Shown here: positions 16,343 through 25,504 of the stretch, piece after piece
How the letters are laid out: the number at the start of each line of letters is the position of its first letter
Numbering within the stretch: position 1 is the first letter of the stretch
Assembly (NCBI GenBank): GCA_001304105.1
Contig: LJUR01000033.1
Coordinates: forward strand, 1 to 52,408
Direction of reading: 5' to 3'
DNA: 52,408 nucleotides
From: Deltaproteobacteria bacterium SM23_61
Lineage (GTDB): Bacteria; Desulfobacterota; SM23-61
Notes under the pieces: generated by a model
The model's input: the letters and a program-made list of their open reading frames with translations, nothing else
What the model was told of the DNA's origin: nothing
The model's database searches: none
Made by a program: the position numbers and the translations under genes

Positions 16343-17410
16343 TTACATGCCCATTCTGCTTCTCTTCTCCTGAAGTTCCTGCATGGGAAGCACGAAGACC
16401 TTTTCCGGACAAACTTCCACACAGCAAAAGCAGCTCAAACATTTTTCGGGATCGATCCCCGGATGGGGCTCTATGAAAACGGCCCCTGACGGACAAGCCG
16501 ATAGGCAATCTCCGCACCGGTTGCACAAGGCCGGGTTACAAAGCGGCCTCACCCTCCCGAGATCCGCCCACCACTCCATGTATTGTTCGGCATTGGCCGC
16601 ATAGGAAGATTTCTTCCCCGGGGTGTTTGCCGTATACGTGGAAGGGTGAACAAAATCCTCAATCACTTCCATGGGGCCTTCCGTTTCGACACGGTCAAGG
16701 TCGAAATGAACCAGGCCTTTCTTTGCCGCCCAGATCATCCGGGCACAAACGGCGTCCACGGCGACGCCATCCTTCCCCGCTATGATCCGGCCCACCTCCC
16801 GGGGCTTTCCATCGGTGGGACCCTCTCCTTCCATCGCCAAAATCCCATCCACAATATTCAAATCCGGGATTCTCCAGCGATAAAGATCTACAAAGAATTC
16901 GGTCAACCTCTTTACGTGTCCGGAAAGAGCGTGCATCCTGGCCTTGTAATTTGCCGGAATCAATCCAAAAGAGTTCTTCAGGCAGCAGGTCATCCCGGCT
17001 AAACGATGGGTCTTCAATTTGGGAACGCTGATGAAAATATCGCTGTCCACGAAAAATTTGGAAATGGGAACCGGATAGCCTCCGATCTCAAAAAGCCTGG
17101 CTTCCCGGCTGATATCAACCATGTAAGGACCACAGGCCTTTTCCATCCCGGTTACCCGGTAGAGGGTCTGGACATCAATCCCGTTATCTCCGATCCCCGG
17201 CCGTCCGCCTTTCCTCTGGACCTCTTCGGCGATCGCCCTGATCAAAGCCGGGTGGGTTGTGGCCGCCATTTCGGGGGGCGAAGGTACCACCAGATTCGGC
17301 TTGATAAAGACCTTCTTGCCTTGAAGATCCAGCGGAAATATTTCGAATATCTCTCGAATGATCGGGGTAAGGCTTTCGTAGGTTGCCTTCCGAATCACAA
17401 CTTTAGACAT
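16343..17410 (-). CDS. DUF362 domain protein with two [4Fe-4S] clusters
   Basis: 355-residue protein with a DUF362 domain (about 1-270) and a C-terminal ferredoxin domain with two CxxCxxCxxxC-type motifs (CNRCGDCLSACP and CLSCFCCVEVCP). DUF362 proteins are common in anaerobes; their exact reaction is mostly unknown. The gene begins MSKVVIRKA at 17410 with AGGGGG upstream; the in-frame extension to 17500 adds 30 residues that do not look like the family. It is divergent from the Mo/W oxidoreductase genes, so the two units may share control through the 300-base gap. An electron-transfer role is inference. Confidence 0.85.
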   Translation of the reverse strand: MSKVVIRKATYESLTPIIREIFEIFPLDLQGKKVFIKPNLVVPSPPEMAATTHPALIRAIAEEVQRKGGRPGIGDNGIDVQTLYRVTGMEKACGPYMVDISREARLFEIGGYPVPISKFFVDSDIFISVPKLKTHRLAGMTCCLKNSFGLIPANYKARMHALSGHVKRLTEFFVDLYRWRIPDLNIVDGILAMEGEGPTDGKPREVGRIIAGKDGVAVDAVCARMIWAAKKGLVHFDLDRVETEGPMEVIEDFVHPSTYTANTPGKKSSYAANAEQYMEWWADLGRVRPLCNPALCNRCGDCLSACPSGAVFIEPHPGIDPEKCLSCFCCVEVCPEKVFVLPMQELQEKRSRMGM

Positions 17411-17594
17411 CCGCACAGACCCCCTGTATTCAGTTTGATCTACCTTTTCCCCACCATAAGCCGATGGGACAAAAATCGCGTAAAGAAAAGGGATTGTCAA
17501 GCTAAATCTTGGCTGGGATTCGTTTTCCAGTATAACCTCCTTGCCCCTTTGGGGGCGCCGTGCTGTATGACTTGCAACGGGTCAATCGGTTGCC

Positions 17595-17623
17595 TTGACT
17601 TTACCGGTGTACGGGTATATATA
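17595..17623 (+). promoter_or_regulatory. Promoter of the Mo/W oxidoreductase operon
   Basis: TTGACT (17595-17600), a 17-base spacer and TATATA (17618-17623), about 88 bases before the start codon. On the other strand a perfect TTGACA (17500-17495) points toward the DUF362 gene but lacks a good -10 box. Confidence 0.55.
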
Positions 17624-17710
17624 TTTCCGAGGAAACAGGGGGATGGTTGTTTATGGGGTAATGAATCATTGAAGGAACCGCTTACCGGCCAAAAAGAAAA
17701 GGAAAAGGAA

Positions 17711-20239
17711 ATGCGACCCTCAAAAACCAATGACCAAAAAGAGAAATGGATTCACAGCGCCTGCGCCATGTGCCTAGCAGCTCCCATGAAGGTTCGGGTG
17801 AGGAATCATCGAATCATTGAGGTCCGGGGAGAAGACATCCCCGGTTTTCATGGAAAATTGTGTGGAAAAGCCATGGCGGGAATCGGGGGAAGGATCTATG
17901 CGCCGGATAGAATCCTTTACCCGCTGAAGAGGATCGGCGAAAGGGGAGAGGGGAAGTTTGTCAGGTGCAGCTGGGAAGAAGTGATTGAAGCAGTGGCGGC
18001 GAAAGTCAAGGAATATACGGATGGGGGACATCCAGAATTTTTTGAGATCTGGTGGGGTTGTCCGGTCCAGACGGATAACATCTTTTTCTTGCACTACTGG
18101 GCGGCGGTGATGAGAGCCGGTATATCTTATTTACACGGCCAGATCTGTTTTGGAGACCATCTTGTCGAAAAAACGGTAACCTTCGGAAGAAACCATGGAC
18201 AGTATCTTCTTCAAGGAACAAGCGATTTATCCCGCACCAGATATGCAGTGATTGCCGGACAGAATTTCCCGGGCACCTCGCGAGAAGGCGGAGGGAGCTG
18301 TGCAGCAAACTGCTACTCCCTATTCCTGAAAGCAAGGGAAAACGGATGCAAATTCGTAAGCATTGATCCCAAGTTGGCGGACTCCACACCCTGGTGCAAT
18401 GAGTGGGTACCGATCCGGCCGGGGAGCGATGCAAATTTCGCTTTAAGTATCGCCAATACCTTAATCAAGGAAAAGCTCTATGATGAGGATTTTCTTCTCA
18501 AATACACCAACGCCCCTCAATTAATTAAAGAGGATGGTCGGCCGTTAAGAGATAAGGACGGAAATTACCTGGCCTGGGATGCCAAGGTTGAATCGCCCAA
18601 GCCTTTGCCGGCAGCAGGCGAGGGGAATGGATTGACCCTGGGTTTGGGGAAGACATTTGATGTAGCCCTGGAGGGACAGATCGTAAAATGCAAAACCGCC
18701 CTGGAAATGTTCGCCGAAGAAGCAAAGAAACATCCCCCCGAAAACACGGATTTTCCCGACAAAACGGTTGAGATCGCCAGAAACCTGGGAACCCAAAAAC
18801 CATCGGTTATCTTTTTCCCGGGTTTTACCTCAGGGAGGTATCCGAATTGGTTCCAGGTCTTGAGAGCCTATAGCGCCACCAATCTGCTCCTGGGAAATTT
18901 CGAGCGGCCGGGCGGATTTTACATCACCAAAAAAAGATTTCAGTTTGCCGAGAGGAGGCTGAATATCGGGGTTGGCTGGCCCGAGCCACCGGAAGTGCCG
19001 GAATACCGTGAAGGAATCACCTTCGTTCCCGGACCGCAGGGCAACATGATGGAGGTTCAGGCGATTGATAAGGAGCCTTGCTACAAGGATCCCCCCGATT
19101 TTCACCCTGACACCGTGGCTCTCCCCTGGCTCCATTTTGAGGCCATCGAAAAGGGCAAGGTGAAGGCGGTACTCTCGACTGCGGAAAATGCCGCAGTGAC
19201 CCAGCCGGACGCAAAATATGTCTGGGACTGCCTGAAGAAGCTGGACCTTATTATCGTGGGCGAACAGGTCCCCAAGGAGTTTGTGGACCTGGCTGATTAT
19301 GTACTACCCGAGGCATCCTTTTTGGAAAGGTCCCACCTTTATGGGTACAGTTCGATCGGCTTGAACGACAAAGAAGTTTTGGTCACCTATATGAGATCCC
19401 CGGCGATCCCCCCGCAAGGGGAATCGAAGCCCATCAGCTGGTTCCTTAGCGAGGTGGCGAAAAGGGTGGGCAAGGAAGAATATTTCGAAAAGCTTGACCT
19501 GGATTTTGAATGGTGGGATCGGGCCCTTAAAAAGGCGGGTCTGTATCCCCGGGTAACAGCGAAGAAGCTGGCTGAAAAAGGCCCGTATGTGGAAGAACAT
19601 CCCATGACCTATAATATCCTCTACAAGCCCATCGCCACCCGGAGTGGGCGCTTTGAAATATATTCCAACGAATTGGCCGAGGACTGCTACCACAACCAGA
19701 AATCGAGGTGGTATCGTTCTCCCTACGTGTCTCCCCTGCCCATTCACATCCCCCTCGCTGGACCGCAGGGGGACGATGAATTCTATCTGATCTGCGGCAA
19801 GGCGACGTGGCATCAGAAAAGCGCCACCCAACACGAGCGCTACCTGATGGAAGATGCCATCGAAGGAGATTGCTCGTATTCTTCCATATACCTCAATACC
19901 GCCAGGGCCCAAAAGCTGGGCATACAAACCGGCGATTGGGTTGAAGTGGAGTGCATCGGCCCGACGAAGAAAGATGACCCCTGCGTGCTGCAAGAGACAG
20001 CCATCGGCAGGAGGGAAAAAGCAAGAGTTAAGGTCACGGAGGGGCTCCATCCCGCGGGGGCCTGGGTTTTTTTCGCTTCCGGCCACAAATCACCGTCGAT
20101 GCTCCCAAAGGTCAGGGAAAGCCTTACCTATAATTGGCTTTTGCCGCTCAGTGTAGCGCCTTATGCGGCGGGAACGAGCAAGAATTATTCCATTGTCAGA
20201 ATATCAAAGCTAGACGAGGGGATAAGAAAAAATGGCTAA
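17711..20239 (+). CDS. Molybdopterin-dependent oxidoreductase, catalytic subunit
   Basis: 842-residue member of the DMSO-reductase superfamily (bis-pterin Mo or W). The N-terminal [4Fe-4S] motif is Cys18-x2-Cys21 and Cys51, but the third ligand position holds Pro25 (CAMCLAAP instead of CxxCxxxC). Cys146 in GQICFGD is a likely metal ligand. There is no twin-arginine signal, so the enzyme is cytoplasmic. I start at ATG 17711 (purine-rich AAAAGGAAAAGGAA before it); the open frame upstream runs antisense to the DUF362 gene and is not real coding. The next gene overlaps by 8 bases and encodes the electron-transfer subunit. Size, cytoplasmic location and absence of an anchor recall pyrogallol transhydroxylase and acetylene hydratase-like enzymes; the substrate is unknown. 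Confidence 0.82.
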   Translation: MRPSKTNDQKEKWIHSACAMCLAAPMKVRVRNHRIIEVRGEDIPGFHGKLCGKAMAGIGGRIYAPDRILYPLKRIGERGEGKFVRCSWEEVIEAVAAKVKEYTDGGHPEFFEIWWGCPVQTDNIFFLHYWAAVMRAGISYLHGQICFGDHLVEKTVTFGRNHGQYLLQGTSDLSRTRYAVIAGQNFPGTSREGGGSCAANCYSLFLKARENGCKFVSIDPKLADSTPWCNEWVPIRPGSDANFALSIANTLIKEKLYDEDFLLKYTNAPQLIKEDGRPLRDKDGNYLAWDAKVESPKPLPAAGEGNGLTLGLGKTFDVALEGQIVKCKTALEMFAEEAKKHPPENTDFPDKTVEIARNLGTQKPSVIFFPGFTSGRYPNWFQVLRAYSATNLLLGNFERPGGFYITKKRFQFAERRLNIGVGWPEPPEVPEYREGITFVPGPQGNMMEVQAIDKEPCYKDPPDFHPDTVALPWLHFEAIEKGKVKAVLSTAENAAVTQPDAKYVWDCLKKLDLIIVGEQVPKEFVDLADYVLPEASFLERSHLYGYSSIGLNDKEVLVTYMRSPAIPPQGESKPISWFLSEVAKRVGKEEYFEKLDLDFEWWDRALKKAGLYPRVTAKKLAEKGPYVEEHPMTYNILYKPIATRSGRFEIYSNELAEDCYHNQKSRWYRSPYVSPLPIHIPLAGPQGDDEFYLICGKATWHQKSATQHERYLMEDAIEGDCSYSSIYLNTARAQKLGIQTGDWVEVECIGPTKKDDPCVLQETAIGRREKARVKVTEGLHPAGAWVFFASGHKSPSMLPKVRESLTYNWLLPLSVAPYAAGTSKNYSIVRISKLDEGIRKNG

Positions 20240-20906
20240 ATATGGAATGGTGATAGACCTGAACCGGTGCATACGGTCAAGAACGTGCTACGTTGCCTGC
20301 AAGAAAGAACACAACATCCTGGCTCATCCACGGGATGAAGGGCACCCCTATGAATATTACCGTCTCCGGTACGTTGAGTGGGAATGGGGAAAGTACCCCC
20401 TCGTAAAAAGAGCCTTTATTCCCATGCTCTGCATGCATTGTGAAGACCCGATCTGCATGAGATTCTGCCCGGTGGGGGCCATAAAGAAAAGGAAGGATGG
20501 AATCACCAAAATAGACAAGGGACTTTGCAATGGTTGCGGCGTGTGCACGGCGGTCTGTCCCTATGGAGCATTATACATGGGACCGGATGGCAAGGCAGAC
20601 GGGTGTGATTTCTGCAGTGCCAGACTGGACGCCGGGTTGCAACCGAGATGCGTGGAGGAATGCCCCTCGGGGACGAAAGGAGCCTTCTTATTCGGCGACC
20701 TGGGGAACCCCAAAAGTGGTGTTTCTAGGCTCGTCAAATCGGGCCGGGCGAAACCTCTCCTCCTGGGAGATACGAAGCGTACGAGGGTATATTACCTTCC
20801 ATCCGAAAATGAGCCCGGCTGGGAGCAGCTGCCGGTGGACCCGGGCTTTCTGCAGGCTTTGGATAAAAGAAGAAGGGACTTACCCGCAGTGAAGGGGGTC
20901 CTGTAA
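20232..20906 (+). CDS. Four-cluster ferredoxin subunit of the Mo/W oxidoreductase
   Basis: 224-residue electron-transfer protein of the DmsB/PsrB/transhydroxylase-beta type. Sixteen cysteine positions for four [4Fe-4S] clusters can be lined up: 13/16/19/23, 67/70/75/79, 99/102/105/109 and 125/128/140/144. Position 16 is serine (CIRSRTC where CxxCxxC is expected), so fifteen cysteines remain. There is no signal peptide or membrane anchor. The start overlaps the catalytic subunit by 8 bases, so the two are coupled. Convergent with the following hydrolase gene, 30 bases away. Confidence 0.85.
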   Translation: MAKYGMVIDLNRCIRSRTCYVACKKEHNILAHPRDEGHPYEYYRLRYVEWEWGKYPLVKRAFIPMLCMHCEDPICMRFCPVGAIKKRKDGITKIDKGLCNGCGVCTAVCPYGALYMGPDGKADGCDFCSARLDAGLQPRCVEECPSGTKGAFLFGDLGNPKSGVSRLVKSGRAKPLLLGDTKRTRVYYLPSENEPGWEQLPVDPGFLQALDKRRRDLPAVKGVL

Positions 20907-20936
20907 GAGAAGTCCCTGAAAGGGGAAAGCGCTGGA

Positions 20937-21881
20937 TCAGTCCCCGAGCAAAGCCATGGGGGTCTTGACCGCCATGGTCTCGATCTCGCTATCCTTGAAA
21001 CCTGCCTCGGCTAACCGTTGCAAATAATCCTTCATCGCGGCCACGGGATGAATATTTCTTGCCTGGCCGAAGTCGGTTCCCAAAACGGTTGATTCCACTC
21101 CCACCGCCCGAATATTTTTCACAATGACTTCAAACGGCAAAAACCCCCCAACCGCCTTGGTAGATTCCGTTGTCAAAACGAAGCAGCGCTCGAAAAATAC
21201 CCCTTTCCGGGCCAGGGCAATCTGGTCATCCAAGCCGAGCGGGGCCATATACTCGGGATGGGTAGCCAGGATCCGTTTCACCCCCATCTGCCTGGCGGCG
21301 TCCGCCAGGGAATGGGTCTCCGGGACAGATAGATGTCCGGTTCCAAGAATGGTTTTACTGGCGGCCAGGATTTCAAGGATGGTCCAGACTTCCGCCACGA
21401 TTTTTCCCTTTTCGTCGAAAATCGATATGCCCCGGCCATCCTTTGACCAGGGCCAGGGATCGCCGGGTTGAACTTTCATACTGGCAGGGGGAGAGGCGCC
21501 CCCGTGGGCCTGGTTAAAAGCAATCCGGTCCTGGAGGGGTATATGGGCCCTTTGATAATTCAGCGTGTACTCCGCCGACAGAGAGGGCATCCAGACTTCC
21601 TTCGCCCCCAGGCGCACGTAGGAATCCACGGCAAAAGGGTTCAATCCGCCGATGGGAAAATTCAGGGTTACGCTCCCGAATACCCGGATGCCGGGAACCA
21701 TCTGGTTCAGGAGGTAGGCCCGTTCCACCGTAGAACCCAGATGAGATTTCAGGACCAACCCCCCCATCCCCGCCTCCGCCGCAGTCTTCGCCAGTTCCAA
21801 ATCATCCGTCTTGCGGGGAGCAATATCAGGGGCGGTGTGGACATGCATGTCAATGGTTCCGCGAGTGAGGTCTGTTTTCAT
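20937..21881 (-). CDS. Amidohydrolase-like metal-dependent hydrolase (DUF6282 type)
   Basis: 314-residue protein of the TIM-barrel metal-dependent hydrolase group. The metal motif IDMHVHTAPD is near the N-terminus. Further likely metal or active-site regions are LKSHLGST, LGTGHLS, ILATHPEY and the late VLGTDFGQ. I start at ATG 21881 (MKTDLTRGTIDMHVH), which has GAGG 8 bases upstream; upstream in-frame starts add residues outside the fold. DUF6282-type proteins have no firm substrate. It faces the Mo/W operon tail to tail and is not obviously part of it. Confidence 0.75.
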   Translation of the reverse strand: MKTDLTRGTIDMHVHTAPDIAPRKTDDLELAKTAAEAGMGGLVLKSHLGSTVERAYLLNQMVPGIRVFGSVTLNFPIGGLNPFAVDSYVRLGAKEVWMPSLSAEYTLNYQRAHIPLQDRIAFNQAHGGASPPASMKVQPGDPWPWSKDGRGISIFDEKGKIVAEVWTILEILAASKTILGTGHLSVPETHSLADAARQMGVKRILATHPEYMAPLGLDDQIALARKGVFFERCFVLTTESTKAVGGFLPFEVIVKNIRAVGVESTVLGTDFGQARNIHPVAAMKDYLQRLAEAGFKDSEIETMAVKTPMALLGD

Positions 21882-22206
21882 GTTCGGCCTCGTAAATTGG
21901 GTCTTGGCATTCCATTCCTTGATCATAGGAGTCGTATGAAACGGGGTAATCGAGGAAAAAACGAGAAGCAGGCCAGGGCGAGAATCTCCATTACCAAAAT
22001 TCACCCTATCCCCCGGCAGATCTCCTTTAAGGCAACATCAAGGGGTCAAATTTTGTTAAGACCTGAGTTCGTTCTCGGCCAAATGCGGAAAACAAGAGGG
22101 AAACTCTCTTTTTGGCAGTAAGAATATATTAGAAGGTCATTGGGTGTCAACTGATTTTGGGCCCGACCTCTGTATTGCCTGATTCGCAAGGAGAAAGATT
22201 CTTTCC

Positions 22207-22235
22207 TTGTCCTGCTGCTCTTGCTATGCTATAAG
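22207..22235 (+). promoter_or_regulatory. Possible promoter of the epimerase operon
   Basis: TTGTCC (22207-22212), 17 bases, TATAAG (22230-22235). It lies 23 bases before the epimerase start, leaving room for the GGAGAGAGG ribosome site. A hairpin-like CAAGGA...TCCTTG overlaps the -35 region (22187-22209). The rest of the gap from 21882 shows nothing clear. Confidence 0.4.
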
Positions 22236-22257
22236 GCGAATCTAATGGAGAGAGGCT

Positions 22258-23217
22258 ATGGCCTGCGTGCTCGTGACGGGGGGTGCGGGGTTTCTGGGGA
22301 CCGCAGTGGTGCGACGTCTCGCCCGGCGGGGCGATCGGGTGATCGTCCTGGACAATTTCCAGGCGGGGGGCTCCGAAAATCTGGGAGGGCTCGGGTCCAA
22401 CGTGGCCGTGTTCAGCGGTGATATGACCGATCTGGACGGGCTCCTCGCCCTCATCCGAAAACACCGGGTCCAGCGGATCATCCATGCCGCGGCGATCGTG
22501 AGCACGCTTCCTTCTCTCTCTGCCCCCAGTTATGTGACCCGGGTAAACATCGAAGGGACGCTCAACGTGCTGGAGGCCATGCGCCTGGGCGACGTGGAAC
22601 GGGCGGTGCACATCTCCTCCGAGGAAACCTACGGCGCTTTCCGGCACGAGCCGGCCGACGAAGAACACCCCGTGGCCCCCATCGCTCCCTACGGGATCAG
22701 CAAGGTCGCTTCGGAGCAGCTGGGCCGTTTCTACCGGACGGTGTACAAGACGGACTTCATCAGCGTCCGTACCTCATGGGTGTACGGGCCTGGTTTTCCC
22801 CGCCAGCGGATTCCCCGGACCTTGATCGAAGCGGCGCTGGCCGGACGTCCGTTGCACCTCTCCTGCGGGGGAGAAGCGCGGATCGACCACACGTACCTTG
22901 ACGACTGCGTGGAGGGCATCCTGCTGGCCCTGGATCACCCGGTACATCCCTTCGACGTGTACAACGTCGCCAGCGGCGAGGCCTGGTCCACCGCCGAGAT
23001 GGTCGCCCTGGTGAAAGAACTTATCCCCGGCGCCGACCTGTCCGTGGGCCCGGGCCCGCTCTGGTACGACGACGGGCTGGTGGTCCCCCCCAAGGGCGCG
23101 CTGGACTTGAGCCGGGCCAAGAGGGTTCTCGGCTACCAGCCGAAATATGACCTCCGCCGGGGGCTGGCGAGCTACATCGAATGGTACCGCCGCGGCCAGC
23201 TGCCGCGGGAAAACTGA
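22258..23217 (+). CDS. NAD-dependent epimerase/dehydratase (extended SDR)
   Basis: 319-residue extended short-chain dehydrogenase, the family of UDP-glucose 4-epimerase and nucleotide-sugar dehydratases. The NAD motif VTGGAGFLG starts at residue 6, the catalytic Tyr/Lys are in PYGISK, and HISSEETYG holds the catalytic Ser/Thr. The substrate is not readable; many genomic neighbours of this type work on non-sugar CoA or polyol substrates. It is the first gene of a GC-rich four-gene set (epimerase, cupin, flavoprotein, ThDP enzyme), and the cupin follows after 15 bases. Confidence 0.85.
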   Translation: MACVLVTGGAGFLGTAVVRRLARRGDRVIVLDNFQAGGSENLGGLGSNVAVFSGDMTDLDGLLALIRKHRVQRIIHAAAIVSTLPSLSAPSYVTRVNIEGTLNVLEAMRLGDVERAVHISSEETYGAFRHEPADEEHPVAPIAPYGISKVASEQLGRFYRTVYKTDFISVRTSWVYGPGFPRQRIPRTLIEAALAGRPLHLSCGGEARIDHTYLDDCVEGILLALDHPVHPFDVYNVASGEAWSTAEMVALVKELIPGADLSVGPGPLWYDDGLVVPPKGALDLSRAKRVLGYQPKYDLRRGLASYIEWYRRGQLPREN

Positions 23218-23232
23218 GCAAGGGAGGCATCG

Positions 23233-23637
23233 ATGCCCAAGGGAAGGAAGCCCAAAGCCAAGGTGATGCGTATCGAAGAGGCCTTCTGGGAGCAGCCGCC
23301 GGCACACTATGCCGCCTTCTCCAAGATGCTGGTTCACCCGACCAATGCGGACACGCGTTATTTCGACTTCCGCATCTCCAGCTACCAACCGAAAGGGTAC
23401 GCCGAAGTGCACGTTCACAAGGTCGCGGAGAACCTCTACTATATTCTCCAGGGCCGGGGGATGGTGGAGTTGGACGGAAAAAAACACCTCGTCGAGCCCC
23501 ACATGGTCATCCATATTCCCCCGGGGGTCCGCCATGGGATCTTCAACACCGGCCTTGAGGATCTGATCTTCGTCGTCGTGGCCTCGCCGCCCAGCGACAT
23601 GCCCGCGGTGAAACCCGGCCGGGGCCGCAGGAGGTAA
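23233..23637 (+). CDS. Cupin-domain protein
   Basis: 134-residue single-domain cupin. Motif 1 appears as EVHVHKVAENLYYILQG and motif 2 as HIPPGVRHGIFN, supplying the usual metal-binding His residues. Such small cupins act as isomerases, dioxygenases or simple metal-binding sensors, so no reaction is assigned. It sits 15 bases after the epimerase in the same direction and shares its high GC content. Confidence 0.8.
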   Translation: MPKGRKPKAKVMRIEEAFWEQPPAHYAAFSKMLVHPTNADTRYFDFRISSYQPKGYAEVHVHKVAENLYYILQGRGMVELDGKKHLVEPHMVIHIPPGVRHGIFNTGLEDLIFVVVASPPSDMPAVKPGRGRRR

Positions 23638-23704
23638 GCGGGGGAGGGTTAGGGGGGAAGCGGAGGGGGCGTCGTCGAGAATTCCTTTGAGAGAAGGTGA
23701 AAAG

Positions 23705-25417
23705 GTGGTATCGATTCCGGCGAAATGGGATGAGGAATACGAACTGGTTGTCCTCGGTGCTGGAGCGGGCGGCATGACCGCAGCGCTGGTGGCCTCGATC
23801 GAGGGCTTGCGCACCCTCCTCATCGAGAAGAGCGATCAGGTAGGCGGGACCACGGCGTATTCTTCGGGAACGGTGTGGATTCCGAACAATGGGCAACAGC
23901 GTCAACTCGGGGCCACGGACGATGCCGCGGTGGCGCTCGAGTACCTGGATGCCCTGGTTGGGAACCGGGCCAGCCGCGAGCTCCGCGAGGCCTTCATCGC
24001 CGCGGGGCCTGGAATGCTGGACTATCTCGCCCAGCACACCGATGTCGGATTCCGGGTCTACAGCCAGCTGCCGGACTACCGGCAGGACTTAGCGGGGGCC
24101 ACCTTGGGCGGACGGCCGCTGGAGCCCCTCCCGTTTGACGGCCGGGCGCTGGGGAAAGATTTCGATCGGGTCCGCTGGCCCATCCCGGAGCTCATGCTCT
24201 TTGGCGGGATGATGGTGACCCGCGGAGAGGCGGCGCGCCTGTTGCGCATCGGCAGGTCCTGGGACGCTTTTTGGCTGGGAGCGAATCTGGTCTCCCGTTT
24301 TGTTTTCGATCGGCTGCGCTACAAGCGCGGAACGCGCCTTGTGCTGGGGAATGCGCTGACGGCGAGACTCTTCAGGAACTTGCTCGATCGGCGCGTCGGG
24401 GTATGGTTCTCGACCAAGACCAAGCGGCTAATCCTGGAGCAGGGGCGGGTGTGCGGCCTGGCGGCCGAGCGCGACGGGTGGGAAGTGCGCGTGCACGCCT
24501 CCCGGGGCGTCGTCCTGGCGGGCGGGGGGTTCCCTGCCAGCCCGGAGTTGCGGGAGCGCTACTTTCCCAAACCGGTGGCCGAGTACACTTCGGCCTTCGA
24601 GGGCTGCGTGGGCGACACCCTGCTGATGGCCCAGGAGATCGGCGCTTCGCTCGGCCCGCTGGGAGAGGACAACTCGCTGTGGTTTCCCAGCTCGATTGCC
24701 ACCCGTAAGGACGGCTCCACGGCGGTGTATCCGCACATCGTCCTGGATCGCGCCAAACCGGGGCTCGTGGCGGTAAACGCCGCCGGGAGGCGATTTGTCA
24801 ACGAGGCGGTCTCGTACCACGAATTCACCCGAGCGATGTATCGTTCCCATCGGGAAGTCGCGACCATTCCCGCCTGGCTGGTCTGCGACCGCCGGTTCAT
24901 CTGGAAGTATGGCCTCGGGATGATCAGGCCCATGACGCCCTTCTTGCGGGGGTATGTCAAGCGAAGCTACCTCAAGGTTGCCGACTCGATCGAGGGGCTG
25001 GCCCGGACCATCGGAGTGGATGCGGGGGGACTGGGGGAGACGATCCGGGCGCACAATGAGTTTGCCCGGACCGGGGTGGACGCCCAATTCGGGAAGGGGG
25101 AAAACGCTTACGACCGCTCCTGGGGCGACCCGGCCCACCTGCCCAACCCATGCCTTGGGCCGATCCAGCGCGCTCCGTTTTTTGCCGTGCCAGTGGTTCC
25201 CACCCCCCTCGGCACGAGCCTCGGGTTGCTCACCGACGCCCATGCCCAGGTGCTCGACCGCTCCGGCCGCCCCATCTCCGGCCTTTATGCCTGCGGGAAT
25301 GACCAGCATTCTGCCGTGGGTGGAGAATATCCGGGAGCCGGGGCCGAACTGGGCCTGGCCATGGTCTTCGGGTTTCTTGCGGCCAGGCACGCTGCGGGGG
25401 GCAGCCTTGGAAGATGA
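23705..25417 (+). CDS. FAD-dependent oxidoreductase (3-ketosteroid dehydrogenase / fumarate reductase fold)
   Basis: 570-residue flavoprotein. The FAD motif is VVLGAGAGGMTAAL, with EKSDQVGGTTAYSSG right after it, as in ketosteroid 1-dehydrogenases and flavocytochrome c relatives. The C-terminal FAD segment is GLYACGNDQHS followed by YPGAGAELGLAMVFG, closely matching the ketosteroid-dehydrogenase pattern. I start at GTG 23705, preceded by GAGAAGGTGAAAAG; the TTG at 23687 has no ribosome site. No heme motif or signal peptide is seen, so it is a soluble enzyme. It may desaturate or reduce a cyclic or enoyl substrate, using the ThDP-enzyme pathway next door; this is inference. Confidence 0.82.
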   Translation: MVSIPAKWDEEYELVVLGAGAGGMTAALVASIEGLRTLLIEKSDQVGGTTAYSSGTVWIPNNGQQRQLGATDDAAVALEYLDALVGNRASRELREAFIAAGPGMLDYLAQHTDVGFRVYSQLPDYRQDLAGATLGGRPLEPLPFDGRALGKDFDRVRWPIPELMLFGGMMVTRGEAARLLRIGRSWDAFWLGANLVSRFVFDRLRYKRGTRLVLGNALTARLFRNLLDRRVGVWFSTKTKRLILEQGRVCGLAAERDGWEVRVHASRGVVLAGGGFPASPELRERYFPKPVAEYTSAFEGCVGDTLLMAQEIGASLGPLGEDNSLWFPSSIATRKDGSTAVYPHIVLDRAKPGLVAVNAAGRRFVNEAVSYHEFTRAMYRSHREVATIPAWLVCDRRFIWKYGLGMIRPMTPFLRGYVKRSYLKVADSIEGLARTIGVDAGGLGETIRAHNEFARTGVDAQFGKGENAYDRSWGDPAHLPNPCLGPIQRAPFFAVPVVPTPLGTSLGLLTDAHAQVLDRSGRPISGLYACGNDQHSAVGGEYPGAGAELGLAMVFGFLAARHAAGGSLGR

Positions 25418-25504
25418 TCCGAGGCGGGGGAGATCCCGGCGGAAACGTGCCCGCAGATGCCTCGAGCAGCCGAGTGAACACCATTACCTGAAAGGAGATC
25501 ACCC

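Noticed and set aside
17006..17710. Upstream extension of the Mo/W catalytic subunit to a 1077-residue protein
   Set aside because: The extra part is antisense to the DUF362 gene, has no family similarity, and the ribosome site and cofactor motif fit the start at 17711.
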